64,000 nt of DNA from Lucifuga dentata (Eukaryota; Chordata; Actinopteri; Ophidiiformes; Bythitidae). The stretch covers positions 248,001 through 312,000 of the forward strand of contig VXCM01000223.1 of assembly GCA_014773175.1 (NCBI GenBank). Reading direction: 5' to 3'. Below are positions 1-14,342 of this stretch, piece after piece. How positions within the stretch are numbered: position 1 is the first letter of the stretch; every line of letters begins with the position of its first letter. Made by a program: the position numbers and the translations under genes. Under the pieces are notes generated by a model that was not told where the DNA came from, made no database searches, and saw only the letters and a program-made list of their open reading frames with translations.

Positions 1-2
1 TT

Positions 3-308
<306 letters not shown>

Positions 309-3300
309 TAAGGGCAGTTTTTAAGCAGCAGGTGTTTATATTTACATTATTTTGATATTTATCACAGTCTTAAACTGAAACACTAACGGCAGCTTTTAAA
401 CTGCATCTGAGTCTCCAAGTAACCATAGCACTATGGCAAAACAATGAAAATGGCTATATCGGTGTGGGTGTGTTGCTACAGGGTACTGGTAAAAGAGGAA
501 ATGTGAACCATAAAGTCTCATCTGAATGCTTATCATAGAAAAAGAGACATGCTGGTTTGTACTCCTACTCTTTGTTTTTTTTTTTGTTTTTTTTGTTTTT
601 TATGAGAGCTCTCTGTAGTGGGCTCCACCTCTGCACCTGCTGGTGCTGTGCCATTGTCAGTCAGAAAGGGTCCTTAACACAGATATGTAACATTTATCTC
701 GATGTCAAACACGTAGTTGTAATGTTTTATTTGTAAACAACATTAAAAGGACACAGTTGTGCATCATAGTAGCAGCCCCGGTCCTGCTTAATATCTCTTC
801 CCCCGCTAACCGCTGGTTAGCCTAATGCAACTTCCTGAGGATTTATTGCATGTTGGCCACGTCTGTAATACTAAATACATCAAGCATGCTTAACTTGGAC
901 ATTCAATGAACATCCCTCATACTTGCGCTCTAATACATCCCTGAATTGAGATGGAACCCCACTGGTTATAGGTAAATTTCTTAGAGAAAGTGCTTTGGCT
1001 CATGTGGATGAACCGTTCTTTGAGAACCATAAAACAATGTCAGTCTCCAACTGCATCCTGTAGAGACAAATGGACACCACATCATCATTAACCTCGAATT
1101 ATTACAGTCAGTCATGTATTCATCCATCTGTTTAAAAGCTGGCTGCGCTTTCCATCTAATTGATAGTGGTGTATACATGACAACCTATCAGGATATTGAG
1201 GTTCTGCATAGCACTGTTTATGTTTATCCACATTGTTTACATGGTGGTAATATTACAAATGAGAAATCTTTACATTCAGCCACTTTCCACTCCGCAGGTT
1301 GTGATTCTTGTGTGTCATGTTAACAAGCCACAAACAAATTGCTGGACACACATGGCTGGAAAATAACACAGGGCTTTTACCTTACATGGCAAGGAATTAC
1401 ATTAAAGAAATCACTCTTGCATTAGATAAAGGACTGCTCTTCGGCAATACTGTACATGTGAAACTATTAACGGCCATAATTGACAACACACCACTTACAC
1501 ACAGACACACACACATGCAATTCGTTTTCTAGTCTCCAGGCAGAGTAGAATCTCAGTTCACGGATTTTTTTTTTTTTTTTTTTTTTTTCCAGACCAACAT
1601 GTATTTGAAAGAGGTCATTTGAGCTGCATGTCTTTGGTCCCCATTACAGCGTCAGGGATTTGTGATGTGTTTTGCATTTTCCAATTTGCATTAAAGTGTT
1701 ACTAATTGCCTAGATTTCCTCCGATGAATTATGACTGCTTTCGGATTGAATTTTTACCATAAATGCCTTTTTTATTCATACTCCATAATGCTACGCTCCA
1801 TGTAGCATGTTATTATACTGCCAGTGAAACCATCTCCTCTGCCTCCCAGTAAATTGGATATTACCGGGTCTGTTTTTTCCCCCAAATGGAAATGTATGCC
1901 CCACTGATGGGATAAAAAAAGAGCCAGTAAAACTTGAGGGATCCTAGGAAATTGAAACAGGAAGCCTCCTATCACTCCAGGACTCTTGCTGCGAATGTTA
2001 CCAATGGCAATCAGATTTCACACAGTCTCTTTCGGAGCACAGATTGTTGTAATTATATAAAGTTTAGGACTGGAGTGGGCTGCTGGATGTGACAGGAAAT
2101 CCAAGTGAAGCAATGCCTTTTTGCACCTGCTTTCACAACCTCCTCTGTACTCTACCCCTCCTCTCTTCTTCTCCTACGGTCTTAATGATTGAAGCAGAAA
2201 CTGGTAGGATGTTTCTGTTGCCAAGACAACGCAATAAACAAGAAAGAAATCAAAGTGTCTGGATCTGCATAGCCGTGAAAATTGAAGTAAAAATCTATAA
2301 TCAAATGAATTATAGGCTGCGGCATGAGCACACCTGGTTTCAGGTGGTGTTTAGTAATGGATTTGTATAATGATTTCCTATTGATGTCAGCAGACTGTTG
2401 CGTATTATATTGAGTTTCCTACTTTGCACTCTGAATGGAAATTAAACCAGGACACAAGATTGTAAACAATGTATCATTGCTTCTTCCTCATCTCATGATT
2501 TGACTTGCCCAGGAATAAAAATGCAAATCTATTACTCATTCACCATCTCCAGAAATAGAGGAAGTGGTGTCACATTGTGGTACGTGCAATTTCTAAGGTA
2601 GAATTACAGCACAATAGGATATGATAGCAAAGGATAGGATTCACATGTCTACATGCACAAACACACACACAAACACACATATATTTTCATGCACACGCAC
2701 ACACAAATATTTTCCTTCACCTGCTGCTCAGATGCAGGATAACGAGGCCCAGGTTAGAAAAGAGGAAATCAGCATTGACACACTGTTCTGGAGCTCCCTG
2801 GTGTGTTGGTGTATTTAATGACAGTATTCCCACTCTTACTGTATACAGTCTGTCATTGCTGCCTACAGTGCATAGACTTTCCATCTACCAGAGCCTCCTT
2901 TTATGCCTGTTGGTGGCAGAGTGACAACTTACTTCAGATGCTCCGTGGTCCTCCTGAAGCCTATTTAATAAGCTGGATACTCTTATATCATCCTAGCCCT
3001 CCGGCCTCTCTCTTTGATTGCCTGCTCCTTTGGCCTGGCCTTGGTGGCGTCTCAAAGTGGGCGTGCCGAGGGCTCCAGTTCACAGGGTACATCTATCACC
3101 CGATCCTCCTCCTTCTGGTCTGTGTGGAGGCTGGCCTGGACATCCTCTCATGAGGGCTGGATTTGAGACCCAGTCCCTGCCCTGCCTCCTCCATCTAATC
3201 TCACCCTCGCTGCATCCATCTGTTTCCCTGCCTTCACAGACAGTAAAAGCGTGCAAGGGACACACACTCTTTCCATGTGTCTGTGTATGTGTGTGTGTAT

Positions 3301-5640
3301 ATTTTTCTCCCTCTGTGGATTTCTGCTCCCCAGTCTGCAGCATGTGTGGTGTGTTGCTATTAATAAGATGGCTGCCTTGTCTACTGTGTGGCACGTAATC
3401 TAGCAGCACATCTGAGACTTTGGAAGCAGAATGGTCATTAAAACCACAGTCTCTCTTGGTAGGAGAGTGTTTTTGACCAGCCTATTAAATGTAGCTCAAC
3501 AGTTGTGTTCCCATAGAGGGAAATCTCTCTCCCCATTCTGTTTTTCTTAGGCTTCAAACAGAAAATGCTTGAAAATGCTCAGAAGCAAAGACATTAGCCA
3601 GTCCTGTGTATTATTATCTATCTGGCATCTCACAGAGACTAATTGAACATGCAGATTTGCCTTTTTCCCTATCTCCTAATAATCATTATGATACAAAGGT
3701 GAGCTAGCTTCACTGCACACCAACAGAATACCAAGTAGCCAACGACTCAGACGTGTGTTCATATGTCTTATCAGAGTAAAAATCTGTGTTTCTCTATACA
3801 ACCTACAGTACACATGCTGGAAATCTGTGAATATATTTCTGAATCAGTGTATGTATCACAGCTGTCCACATACGTGCATACAGCCATGGCTCTTCATGAA
3901 TGCAAAGATGGGGGAAGGGCTACTTGTGGAGGCAGTGAAGGTCGTTCAGTTTCTTTTTTTTTCTCTTCCTGTAAGCAATCAGGCTAAAAGCTCTGCTTCT
4001 GAGGAAGTGCTCCCCTTTTAATGGAACGTCTTGGACATTAAAGACAGCTAGTGTGGAGGATCTCTCATGCCAATGTCAGCTTTCATTTTTATTAAGACTT
4101 CTGGGTTATTGAGGACCATAAATGTGCATGTTAAATGCTTGGGTTTTATTACAGCAGTGCAATGAGGACCAAGGCTTTTAATACAAGGCAGCACCTAGAA
4201 AACACTGAAGCATCTTAAACTATGAGTGCTAAGAGAGCAATGTGACAGGTGCTATGTTTTCAGCAAAGAATAACACATTTTTGTGTCCATTCCAGTGTGA
4301 AGGATAGTACAGAAGGTGATTCATTGAAATAATGCATTGCAGGATATGAGAAAGTGTGAGAATCAGAAATAATTACATGTGAGAAATCCAACTTAATAAA
4401 CTATTAATGGTTGCTCTTTATTGTGAACTGTGAATTTTAGGGCTAGAAGATATTATTCATGCAGTCTTGGAAAGTTTCGGAAGTCACAGAAACATGTCTA
4501 TTACTATGCAATTTCCTACAGTTGATAGGGTGAGAATCTAGGGCTTCCGCTAGAGTGCCTGGAGTGTGATGCAGTGATTACATTCATTGTCCCTTAGACT
4601 TAGATTGCCTGTTCCTTATAATCAAGTGTGGTCAACCATGTCCAGTCAGTGTTTTTATTCTGGGTCTATGAATTGTCTGTAGGCACCATGGCTGGCAAAA
4701 ATAAGCTTTCAATAAGCTAAACTTCCAAATACTTTAAATTTGGCAGAGTCCTGGTAATGGAGTGATGAGGTTATTATTGATGGAAACAGACACATTGGGG
4801 GAATTCATAAAACACAGTGCCAGATTTAACATGTTGATAAGGTTAAATATCATTACGTAACCATGTTCCCTCATTCATTAATACCTGTGCCAGGCATGTT
4901 TTAGAGTTTGGTGACCAAGGAGGTCTAGTACAGTTCAGAAAGTGTTTTCTACATGGAGGGAAAAATTACTGTTAATTTTTTATATTTACAACATGTGATG
5001 AATGACTCCACCTGGTTTCCTGAACAGCAAAGGAAAGTTAGCGGAATGGATCTTCTTAGTTATTTTGATGCACAAAGAATTGCAAATGAGTACCGTTCTG
5101 CTTCTGGCATGTATTTAACTTTTGGACATGAAGAGGAATGGAATAAGACTGACAGCACTGTTTATTGGACCTCAAATCAATCTGCCTGAGTCAATCATGC
5201 TGACAAAGTGCTATCGTTGTGGGATTCAAAGCCTGTGTTGCCATGAGCATCTAACCTCTGACAATCATTTAACATGTACATTCAGGCTTTCACTTGTCCT
5301 TTGAGGGAAAAGCACAAATACTGTTGTACTGTGGGTGTATGGAATTGTGCAAATGTGCTGCCTTGAGACGTATACTCATTTGCTGCTATTTCTTCAGATA
5401 TCAACATGTAAGCTAACCTTAATAAAAATGCCACTTTCACTTACCCTATGTTACAGATAGAAGAAGGAGGCCAGCAGATTATAAAGATGCAGTGTGTGTT
5501 GAGTTTGCACTATACATCACTGCCTTAACTGTAATGTTACATCTGGCTATGACCTTTGAAAATGACATGTGTGGGTTTCCTCTCTGAAATGAGACCCATG
5601 GGAGGTTTTCCGTATGGAATGCCCTGCAGGTCTGCACCCC

Positions 5641-5669
5641 NACACACACACACACACACACACACACAC
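5641..5669. repeat. (AC)n microsatellite adjoining N5641
   Basis: About 14 AC units starting immediately after a single N. Confidence 0.9.
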
Positions 5670-8525
5670 CATAATGTCACTGTTCTGAGATCTCACCCTA
5701 CAGATCTTGAGGTATTATCCATCTACAGTATATTTCATCTCGTTCATTTCTGTGGGATCAGGCATCTGGCTCCTGTTGCAGCCATCCATCGCTTGTGCAA
5801 TATGAGCATCAAAAAAGCCCTTTCCAAGTGCTGCAATGTGCATTGGAGTCATCATAAGAGTCATAACTGCATATAACCACGCTTGGGGATGTTATTCATA
5901 CAATGTGCAGCTGCCATTGTTGTGCAAATAGCATGTGCTTGAGAAAACCAGGGACAATTGTTGAAGTTGAATAGAACCCATTTCTGAGGTGTCAAAGGTA
6001 TTCAGCAACTGAACAGTGTAAAGTTACCTGAGTGTTTGGGGCAACAGAATACCTCCATCTCGAGGTTTAACTCGGCTGTTTGCTGAAGGGTGTCTGTGCA
6101 TCTCAGGGTATGAAAATGGCCTATGCAAGATGAGAGAATGGGGACGCGCCTTGTCAGGTGCCGTATTCTTCCACCTCGATTGACAAGAGCGATAATTAAA
6201 CCGGGGGATGCCATCTCTGCAGGGTGAGAATGCTTGTATTTATTTACGCTGACTACTGTGCTTTGTTGTCTGCCATATACTATGGCTGTCATTTGTGGAA
6301 AAAAGCAAGCTGCTTTTAACAAGTGGCCTATGTGCCATTTTTCAGTTGCTCTCAGAATGGCAATGCTTTTGACTTTGTGCAGCAGAGACAAATTGCTTTA
6401 TTTTTGCAAAACAAAGATGGAGGATTACAAATCCACTAAAAGGTATTACTGTCTTTTGAACTTGAAAGAAATAATTCTAATTAGGGCAGCAAATAGTTTT
6501 TTCCCTACTCTACTCGCTATTGCAAAGGCAAAATGAAATCAAAGTTGTATTGAGCAGAATATAAAGAAAGAAGGCCATGTAGAGTAAAGGCCACAGTATG
6601 CTTAATCCAAAATGCCTGTTGGAGAGTTGGAAGGTTGCAGAAATGCCCTTTCCACCGATTACATTGGAGGGCCTGCGGCTGACAAAATTTGCAAGTTTTC
6701 ATCTCCACCACTCCACCAGGCATGCCTGCTTCATGTAGCGATTGCCCCGAGGTTTTAATTCCTCTCTCCAACTCTCTTTTTTCATTCTGTCACTGTGTCC
6801 ACACTTCACAGTGAAAAGTGAAACTGTGTGCCATTATCCCTGTTCATATCCCCGTTTATAATCAAGTGGTGATTAGAAAAATACACCCACACACACACAC
6901 ACACACACACTATCTCCCCTCTCATCTCTACACTATAGCAGCTTTCACACATGCACCCCAGTCAGGAAAGTTTCTGCTATTGTCTGGGACAGTGGTATGT
7001 GAGGCATGCACTCCAAGTGGAATTCAGGACAAAATGCTGCAGCAGGGTGCTCCTCAGATAACATACCCGAATAGATGCATGTGAAAAGAGCAGCCCAGGA
7101 CATTTCAGGATGAGCGAGTAAGTGTGCCAATGCCATTTGTTCTGCAACTAGCTCTTGACAGTACTGTATTCGTGACAAGCAGGATTCCCGGAAGAAACTA
7201 CATGTTTTTCAAAGAAATGTCTGGAAGTTGTACTGATTCAGCGGGTCTTCCACAGCCATACTTTTTGCATCACATCTTCTCTTACTCTTCTTCTATTTCA
7301 TTCTCTACATGTTAGCCAATGGCAAAGCTGCTTTTTGTGCCTTACCTCCATCTGCTGGTTTGGAGGGAGGATCATACCCTTTGCCTAACTGAAAATTTCA
7401 GGTTTATGTCAGAACACAGTTGTGGCTATTATCCTGCAGTTGGCTAAAAGTGTGAAAGGGGTAGTGAAGGAACATTCCTGCACCAGGTAGCCCTGCCTTA
7501 TTCTGTTATACATATGTGGAAGGAGCTTCTGACAGCGGGTTTTTGCTCCACCTTCCAGCATGGGTATTCTGAAAAGGTATAAACATAGTTCTGACTTAGG
7601 AAAGGCTGGGCCAGAAGAAGCATACTGCTGCCTCAGCATGTGTGGAGGAAGGAAGACACCTGTGAGGTTGGATGGACATTCAGAGTAACTCAGTAGAAAA
7701 TAATATCTAGTCAGGTTGTCCATCAGAGGAAGGCAGCTCTACCTGTCCCTGGCGAGACATAGGAGAGGAATGAAGAATTGACAAATGGCTCGAAAACAGT
7801 GAAGGCAGTTCATTCAGGTAGTTCAGCCATCAGTCTGCCTCTGCTCGCAGCAGGCAGTTGAGCCTATAAAGAATGGCGTTATAGATGTAAAAGAAAGACG
7901 GTAATAGCTCAAAGCGTTGCATATACCTGCCGCCACAGGTTATACACAACTGTACAAATGGGCTTCAGCAGCTTGAATGACATTTGGCACACATGAGCTG
8001 TCTCAGCAATATTTTCTGAGACAATACAATAAGACCCATCTGGTGATGTATCGCTGAGATTGCCTTTGGAATCTAATCGCAGCTGATAAACGAGGTGACT
8101 ACAGAATATGTCATCTGTTGATGACCTGGAATACCCAGTGAAGATGCTGGCAAGTCATTAGTTCAGGTAGATCCCATCTATAAATCATTCTTGATAAATC
8201 ATTGTCAAGGGTGCATTCGTACACATCCTAATGGGCAGTGACAGTAGTGGTGGGGGAATGATGGCTGTGGTTTCTGTGCACTGCCCCCATGTGCTTTGAT
8301 GCTATTAGGCTTTAGATCAATTAACCCAATAACAGTATCATATTGCTCCCAGACTGTCTTGCCTGTTTCCTCTTTTGACTGGTCTAATGACTTTGAGTTG
8401 CTGTCTGTCTGTTTGCTTGATACCCTTGTCATGACTCCAATGCGCTAATCTTTGAGACATTTTCTTCAGCTCCTTTCCCTTTTTCCTCATAACAGTTTCT
8501 TTCTTTTTCCAGTACCCACCCTCCC

Positions 8526-8528
<3 letters not shown>

Positions 8529-8569
<41 letters not shown>
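8529..8569. repeat. (TC)n microsatellite
   Basis: About 20 uninterrupted TC units in a pyrimidine-rich intronic tract that extends to about 8980, ending at poly-T with N8957. Confidence 0.95.
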
Positions 8570-8572
<3 letters not shown>

Positions 8573-10149
8573 GTCTTCACACCATGTCTCTCTCTGCCTC
8601 AGTCTTTCTCTCTCTGGCACCAGTGTAAAGCATCCATTATAGAGCGATGCATGGGTGTCTGTGTGAGTGGGAGAGAGAGAGACTTGGCACTCCTCCTGCC
8701 CCACCTGCAGAGGAAGTACTGACAGCTGAGTGCTAGGGCTCATCTCTCCCCCTTCTCCTCCGCCCATCGCCACATCTCTGCTGACCTCCCTCCTCGTCTC
8801 ACACCTTCCCCCTCTTTCTCTTGCGCCCTCCTTTTATTCCTCGTTGTTCCACTCATATTGGCCCAATTTCCGCCACCAATTCTTCTATTTTCCCTCTTAT
8901 GTCCATGTTTTGTCATTGCTGTCTGCTATCTTTCTGTTCTCTTTTTTTTTTTTTTTNTTTTTTTTTTTTTTGTCTCCTTAACTGCGTATTTTCTATCTTT
9001 TTACACAATTGTCTACATTATTTTTCTATTAAGTATTCCACTGACTGTTGTTGTTTGTCTGCCAGCAACAACGACCATGTAATTAGCTGAACTTTGCCCT
9101 TTGGAGATGACCAGGAGCGTTCTTTGTTTGCTTGTTGTTGTTGACAGCTCACTCCTGTGGGTAGCTAGGTCAGTCCTTCAGTGTTCCAGCTTGTGGTTAA
9201 CATTATTCAGAGAAACGTGCTCAGTGCCTCTCCGTGAATAACACACTGCAGTGTAGGGAGCTACTGTGAAACTATGCAGGTTCGCACAAAGTGTGATTTA
9301 GATATATTTTGCAAAAAAGGGGGATGTTACCTGCTGTTTCCAACTGTTTTTGGATGGCATTTTTGAAACATCTGAACTATTTAAAATTAGAAAACGGAGC
9401 ATTTTGTGTCCCCGTAATTGTGGTCTAAATGTGTCACCTGCACAGAAAGGAATATTGTTGTTTAACACTCTATTATTGCAAGCATTCAAAACTAAATGTT
9501 TAAACTCAGCCTGCTTACAACAGTCTATGATTACAAAACAATTTGGAGGGAAAAGGGAATGTTATTTATTTTCACTGAGTAAGTTTACACATGCACGCTA
9601 TACTCTTGATTCTTTGTCTGTACTCCGATTAAGACAATAATGCGAGTAAGACATAGACATGGACAGAATTAAAAGAGTTCCACAGTTTGCCAAATACGCA
9701 TGACCTATTACACAATTAGAGTATGAGAAGGGTTCTCCAGGTGAGGAAACATACGCGGAGGTGGCTTAGCCATTTACATGCCCGAAGAAATCGATTTACA
9801 ATCACATAATCTAGGTCTATTACTTGGAATAAGCCTACTACGATTTATACTGATTTCAATCTCATTAAGCTGAATACATGATGTTTGAAAAAAAATTTAG
9901 ATACTGCCTTAATCTGAGTAAAATCAAAGTTTCAACATGTATGTAAACATACTGATTGAGTGATTAGAAAGGTTGCACAGGAATAACATCATTTCAGTTA
10001 CTTTGTCATTTACTAAACTTTGTGATTCGCTTGGTGAGACCTTATAAACTTGTCACAGAGGAAATAAAATTCATGTATACAGTATGAATCCCTATCAACG
10101 ACATAATGACAGTGTGTATTTGTGTGTATGAGCTTGTGCATGTGCTGAG

Positions 10150-10182
10150 CATAGCCAGGCTACAAGCTGTAGCCTGGCTATG
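10150..10182. repeat. perfect hairpin, 15-bp stem, 3-base loop
   Basis: CATAGCCAGGCTACA, then AGC, then TGTAGCCTGGCTATG, an exact inverted repeat in the nlgn3 intron. No known element is recognised around it. Confidence 0.95.
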
Positions 10183-13100
10183 AAGACACTCAATTCTGGG
10201 GAGCATAAATACATTAGCCTTAGCTGTGAAATTTGCATAGCCTGAGCACAATGAAATCCCCAATGAGAGGAACGTCAGCAAACATGCTGACATGCAGAAA
10301 CTTCTATATAAAGGGCCAACATTGTGGAACTTGACAAAAACACTAAATCTTTAGCTCTCAAGCCCGCAAGGCTGTAATAGATTTTTAGCTTAGAGAGGTA
10401 ACATAAGCCATAGATCCATTTCAGTGGTAAAAGAGTGTGACTCACCACATCAAATGCCACTGTAGGAAAATAACATTGCCAATATGCTGTTTCACTATTT
10501 GAAGACATTTTCCTCTCTTGCATATATCATATTAATAAGTTCATATCAGCATACATAAATAGATGATAATAGTCTATGTGCTCTTCCAGAGATAAAAATG
10601 AAAAATTGACATTTGAGAAGAAACAAATTTTGTTTGACTGTTTGACTCTAATGGAAATAAATTTCATACATGCTCCAAATAGAACATTATCTCAGGTGCA
10701 GGTTAAGGCTTTTGTAGGCTAAAAATACTTTGCACATCATATCACTAAATGGGACAGGAAGTTGCTTATATCTTTTCAGAATGAACTGCTATTGAGATAG
10801 AAATCTCATTGCTGACTGATCTGCTCCACTTTGCATGTTTTGGACCTATAGCAAAGTCCATTCCACCTTTGTTGTGTTTTAAACATATCTATCTACAAAG
10901 AAGCACAAAAGAATGCCCCAATACACATTTTTGATCACTTTTTATCAAGTAGCAATTGATCAGTAAATACTGACACTTGTATCTGTTAGTAAGAATAGGA
11001 TATAGTAGTAAAACAAAACTCCCACACATACCAACTCCTACATTATGTCTGGGTTAACACATGCAAAGAAAAGTGAACACGAAGTTTTTCCTCCAAACAG
11101 TTCATGATCAGCAATTTAACAGTCAAAACAGTGGCAGAATAAGAGAATGAAGAAAACAGACAGCACATCTGGCTAGTTGCAGCAGAGTAAGAAAAGTCTT
11201 GTTTTTCACTCCTTGATGCTCTTATGCTCTCTAACGGTCAGCACAGGCCTTCTTTTGAAGTATAAAGCAGACTTTTGAACTAAAGTCACTGCTCAGCAAA
11301 AGAAATACATTCATATTGAATCCTAACCCATAGATCATTTAAAAGAGACATCAGACAATAAATCATTTGACAGACTCAACATATAACTAAAACACTGCTG
11401 TATCATTGACAAAGCTAATGCATCATGTTTTTTAATAAATGAAAAATAGGGAATGCTCCTGAAACATGTTCCTTGTTTGAGTGAACGCTGTTTGTTTGTC
11501 CTCTGCAGCGTTTCAGTTACTGACAAACCCATACAGCATCAATGCTCGATCGATGCCCGCCTCTGCAAACACTACTCAGCTGATAATGAAATATAGCGAT
11601 GCATTGTAATGATTTCACAGAAAACCATCACTATGAACTGTGTATTTTTCTTTATGAGGCATCATGGCACCTGTTATTTTTTTTTAATAGTGCTTACTTT
11701 CTAAACAGAGCACGAAGAATACCACATTGAGGCTCATAAAAATGTCTGCAGTATCCCAATATGCAATACTTAAGCTTCCCCTTACAGCCACTATCTAATT
11801 GGAGTCTTGATTGTGCCATTGGTGAAGCTCCTCCACATAGAGTTTTTCATGAGGCATGATTCCCTGCCTTGGTATCTGTGGCTGTTCTCTGGCGTGTGCT
11901 GGGACTCCAGCTCATCGGTGAGGGCTTCATTAGCCAGGAATGGGAGGTGGCAGTAGAGACAGAACAGCTGTTTAGCTAACCACTTGCATTGTTAGCCAGC
12001 CTTCTCCGTATGCTTAACTGCCTAAATCCGTCCCCTAGCTGCTAATAGAATGCTCATTAGGAGAGGGGAAGGAGACTCGATGGGAAACAGCGCCACTGTG
12101 CTACAGCAGTACCAGCTTTTCGTAGTTCTCCTCTCCCTCTAGTCTCTATTAAAGCTATATAGAACAGATTGTCCCTCTGTGGATCAACTACCTATCCAGC
12201 CTATTTTGACCTCTTATCCCAACCACCTGGGAAAGACATCTCCCCTGAGTTCTCCTTGGAGACAACCGGAAGCCTCCACAATACAGCTTCAGCAATACCA
12301 AAACATTCAAGCTACATCTCCCTAACTCTGTCCCCCTCTCTCCTTCTTTGTCTACCTCCATCTCACTCTCTCTCATCTGACTCTTTGCATTTTGTGTCCA
12401 GACAAGACACTTGTAGAGATACTGAAAGATACAAGATTATGAAGTCCCAGAGGACAGGCAGATGATACCTTTTGCACTCAGCCCTGAAGAGAGAACAAGT
12501 TTTTTTTTTTCTCTCTCTGTCTTTGTAAATTTCCCCCAAGTGGTATGGTGTTAAATTATTCAAACAGTGTAGATTGTGCTGCTTTAATTTGTCAGGAGCC
12601 CAATCGCACAAGTCTATTTCTGCATGTCAAAACTGATGAAGCTGGCGAGGAGGATGGAAAGCTGCGACGTTGGAGATGGCCCTGTGAATATCTGATGGTG
12701 TATAAGGGAACAGCTACAGATCCAAAAGCTGTACTTCTTCACAGCCAAAACACAACCCTGGCTGGAAAAGGGTGTTTGATTAAAATTCGAAAAAGGAAAA
12801 CACATTTTGGAATGGAAGTACTTCATCCCTTTAACGGGCCAGTTGCTGACATCGCCCATTTAGAAATTTGAGTAAATAAGTGTAAGGCAACATGGGGGAG
12901 ACACAGATCAATATTTTGTACAACAGATATACCCTGACATATTTAAATGGCAGCAACTGTAGACTCTTCTGTCTCGTGAAAGTGTGTTCTAAAATAGCAT
13001 AAGCATGACAATAGCCTCATATTATTATTAAATTAGCATTATAAAGCCCTGTAAAGTAAAAAAAAAAATAAAAATAGTTTCATCACTTGATCCCATCAGA

Positions 13101-13189
13101 AGTTCTGTTGATTTAAAAATTGACTGGCTTCTGTTGGCAGGAAGTCTCAACCCAAACAGTTTGATCTTTGAAGCACATTTTCAGAGAGA

Positions 13190-13620
13190 TCCATCCATCC
13201 ATTTCCACTGCTTATCTGGGTCCAGGTTGCAGAAACAGCATGCTTAGCAAAGTTGCCCAGATCTCCTTCTCCCTAACCATATCCTCCAGCTCTTCCTAGG
13301 GAATCCCAAGGCCAGATGGGATATATAATCCCTCCAATGTATTCCAGGTGTGCCCCATGTTTTCCTCACAGTTGGACGTGCCTGGAAGCATCTGGGGGCA
13401 TCCTGATTAGATGCCTGAACCACCTCAGCTGGCTCCTTTTGAGCAGTGGTTCTACGCTGAGCTCCCTCCTAATATCTGAGCCCCTCACCCCATCCTTATG
13501 GGTGAGTCCGGAGACCCTGTGGAGGAAACCTTTTTGACCAAGCCATGGGCTTATTCTTTTGGAGGCTACCCAGAGCTCATGAGGTTAGGGTTGGAATTTA
13601 GATGGACCGGTAAATCTCTA
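13190..13620 (-). mobile_element. Rex3-like (RTE-clade) LINE 3'-end fragment
   Basis: On the + strand this begins with CCATCCATCCA, the complement of the GATG-type tail of Rex3 elements. It is followed by text close to Rex3 consensus in reverse, such as CATCCTGATTAGATGCC and GGAGACCCTGTGGAGGAAAC. The element is 5'-truncated, as is usual for LINEs. No reading frame remains intact. Confidence 0.7.
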
Positions 13621-13812
13621 TTTGAAATTTTGTGAAAAAATTAGTACATTTTTGTACCACTAGATGTGTACCTGTTGGTACCTACTTGTACTTTATAAAG
13701 TGCAAAGTTGCAGAACTGGAGCTACATTGTACCCCAACCAGTATCTCAAAGTTAAGATTTAGGCTCTTTCTTTAGAGCGAACTTACATGTGTACGTGTAA
13801 GTTTGTTCTTTC

Positions 13813-14342
13813 TTAAAGGACCATGCCAGGGATTTTGCACATCTGACTCTAATAAATACTACCCGTATACATGTTACATTACTGCCAACCATTGTCAAAA
13901 GCATACGACTTTCCAGGCAGCCACTGGTTTCAGTTCATTCTAGTACACTGTAAAAATCAACTTGTAGACTTGAAATGTGCTTGAGATAGGTAATCTATCA
14001 TAGCTATCAAAGTGTTATTATTGTTTTTGTCAAAGTTACTTAATTTAACACGGAGCTACACAGAAGAAAATGTACGTCTTTGGCAGAGAATACAGTTCCA
14101 GAAGAAAAGATTGCTTTTGCCTTATATTTGGGCATGCACGTTAGCAGGCAAAACAATGAATTTTAACGTGGGTGTATCTCCTGAACATTTGATTTTGAAA
14201 GATTAGAGGATTTTTTGGCCAGTTAATACAAAAACTAAAATATTGCTTTAAGTTTTGGAAAATGGTTGGCAGTAACGGGTAACGAGTATGATGGTGGTAT
14301 TTATTGGACTCAAACATCAAAACCACTGGTATGACCCTTTAA
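13813..14342 (+). mobile_element. TTAA-flanked MITE, copy A
   Basis: This is a non-autonomous DNA element in nlgn3's first visible intron. The left end starts TTAAAGGACCATGCCAGGGA and the right end finishes ACCACTGGTATGACCCTTTAA, an inverted match to the left end. It contains the core GATTTTGAAAGATTAG, which I use to define + orientation. It has no coding capacity. The family name is unknown to me; TTAA ends suggest piggyBac-like mobilisation. Confidence 0.8.

Noticed and set aside
8338..8773. Minus-strand frames rich in Arg-Glu repeats.
   Set aside because: They are translations of the (TC)n microsatellite and nearby pyrimidine-rich DNA.
12545..12871. Open frame of 108 codons (+) with fairly even codon composition.
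   Set aside because: I recognise no family, and it lies in an intron without clear splice sites. Kept out as a gene.
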